Assembly (NCBI GenBank): GCA_044370695.1
Contig: JBILVB010000005.1
Location: 1 to 49,709, forward strand
Length of the DNA: 49,709 bases
Direction of reading: 5' to 3'
Origin: JBEIFW01 sp044370695
GTDB lineage: Bacteria; Actinomycetota; Acidimicrobiia; Acidimicrobiales; Ilumatobacteraceae
Shown one piece after another: positions 48,879 through 49,709 of the stretch; positions within the stretch are counted from its first letter, which is position 1, and the number at the start of each line of letters is the position of its first letter. The notes beneath the pieces were generated by a model. That model made no database searches, was not told where the DNA came from, and saw only the letters and a program-made list of their open reading frames with translations. The translations under genes were made by a program, and so were the position numbers.

Positions 48879-49709
48879 GCTACGAACCACGCCCGGAGCA
48901 CCGGTTCGCGTTCGGCCTGTGGACCGTCGGCCACCCCGGTCGCGACCCGTTCGGTGACGCCGTGCGCCCCTGGACCGACCCGGCGGAGCTGGTCCGGCGT
49001 CTCGGCGACCTCGGCGTGTGGGGCGTGTCGTTCCACGACGACGATCTCCTCGCCCCCGGCGAGGGCGAGGCCGAGCGCCCGACCCGCATCGCCCGGTTCC
49101 GTGACGCCCTCGAATCGAGCGGCGTGGTGTGCTCGATGGCCACCACCAACCTGTTCTTCCACCCGGTGTTCCGCGACGGGGCGTTCACGGCCAACGACCG
49201 CGCCGTTCGCCGCTACGCCGTGCGCAAGGTGATGGCCAGCCTCGACGTCGCCGCCGAGCTCGGCGCGCCCACCTTCGTGTGCTGGGGCGGCCGGGAAGGC
49301 ACCGACACCGACGCCGCGAAGGACGTCCGCACCGCCCTCGACCGGTACAAGGAGGCCTTCGACATCCTCGGCGAGTACGTCGAGGAGCAGGGCTACGACC
49401 TGCGGTTCGCGTTCGAACCCAAGCCGAACGAGCCGCGCGGCGACCTGTTCCTTCCGACCGTCGGTCATGCGCTCGCGTTCATCGGCGAACTCGAGCGTCC
49501 CCATCTCGTCGGGCTCAACCCCGAGGTCGGTCACGAGCAGATGGCGAACCTGAACTTCCATCACGGTGTTGCCCAGGCGCTCTGGCACGACAAGCTGTTC
49601 CACATCGACCTCAACGCCCAGAAGGGCGTCAAGTACGACCAGGACTACCGCTTCGGGGCCGAGGGCCAGAAGGAAATGCTGTTCCTCGTCGACCTGCTCG
49701 AACGTTCCG
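48875..49709 (+). CDS. xylA: Xylose isomerase, N-terminal 278 residues (3' truncated by window edge)
   Basis: The protein converts D-xylose to D-xylulose. Its numbering matches Streptomyces xylose isomerase exactly at His54, Glu181, Lys183, Glu217, His220, Asp245, Asp255 and Asp257, all present, so both metal sites and the catalytic base are intact. WGGREG and FEPKPNEPRGD are family signatures. The ATG at 48875 overlaps the regulator's stop (ATGA). About 110 more residues are expected beyond the window; a xylulokinase may follow. Confidence 0.96.
   Translation, partial: MSYEPRPEHRFAFGLWTVGHPGRDPFGDAVRPWTDPAELVRRLGDLGVWGVSFHDDDLLAPGEGEAERPTRIARFRDALESSGVVCSMATTNLFFHPVFRDGAFTANDRAVRRYAVRKVMASLDVAAELGAPTFVCWGGREGTDTDAAKDVRTALDRYKEAFDILGEYVEEQGYDLRFAFEPKPNEPRGDLFLPTVGHALAFIGELERPHLVGLNPEVGHEQMANLNFHHGVAQALWHDKLFHIDLNAQKGVKYDQDYRFGAEGQKEMLFLVDLLERS

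Overview
The window is high-GC, densely packed bacterial chromosome with the marks of an actinobacterium. These include a mycothiol-dependent maleylpyruvate-isomerase-family enzyme, an F420-type LLM oxidoreductase, a DUF3039 protein, a bacterial XPB helicase with its partner, an adenylylatable GSI-beta next to a GlnR-like regulator, many GTG starts and many apparently leaderless promoters. An uncultured Acidimicrobiia-like lineage is my best guess, but no rRNA or ribosomal marker is present to confirm it. I see no tRNA, rRNA, CRISPR array, insertion sequence or phage gene.

Layout. 1-4.8 kb: the 3' end of a Rieske protein, a secreted L,D-transpeptidase with a repeat linker, a 2OG-Fe(II) oxygenase, an NTF2-like protein, a cNMP-binding protein and an LLM oxidoreductase. 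4.8-8.4 kb: a conserved unknown gene, a chimeric pseudogene, an ABC-2 exporter and DUF3039. 8.4-11.2 kb: an HHH-PHP protein, an SDR and an alpha/beta hydrolase. 11.2-14.9 kb: a nitrogen-assimilation cluster with divergent glnA genes and a GlnR-like regulator. 14.9-19.5 kb: an M48 peptidase and the XPB helicase pair. 19.5-23.3 kb: a phosphotriesterase-family protein, a PAS-GGDEF diguanylate cyclase and an ammonium transporter. 23.3-33 kb: paired acyl-CoA dehydrogenases, a 5'-3' exonuclease, an HD protein, an ATP-dependent DNA ligase, a P450 and a molybdopterin oxidoreductase. 33-37.2 kb: a TPP-riboswitch-controlled thiamine operon (TPK, ThiB, ThiP, ThiQ) with a broken Gfo/Idh fragment at its end. 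37.2-40.5 kb: an EamA transporter, an SDR, an MDMPI-family enzyme and an NfuA-like protein. 40.5-43.4 kb: an HMG-CoA-synthase-like/DUF35 fusion plus a thiolase behind a repeat-rich leader. 43.4-44.1 kb: a methyltransferase. 44.2-49.7 kb: a xylose locus (binding protein, ATPase, permease, ROK regulator, xylose isomerase) running off the right end.

How it fits together. Half-sites with 11-bp spacing resembling GlnR boxes lie upstream of both glnA and amt, tying two loci 9 kb apart to the local GlnR-like regulator. The xylose operon has a 33-bp near-perfect palindrome over its predicted -10, the expected kind of site for the ROK protein it encodes. The thiamine operon is predicted to be controlled by an aptamer whose closing stem encloses the GTG start. 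About fourteen genes carry a TANNNT-like -10 element 6-8 nt before the start codon, which points to widespread leaderless transcription. Two intergenic regions (near 27.0 kb and 40.55-40.68 kb) hold interleaved inverted repeats that the annotated genes do not explain.
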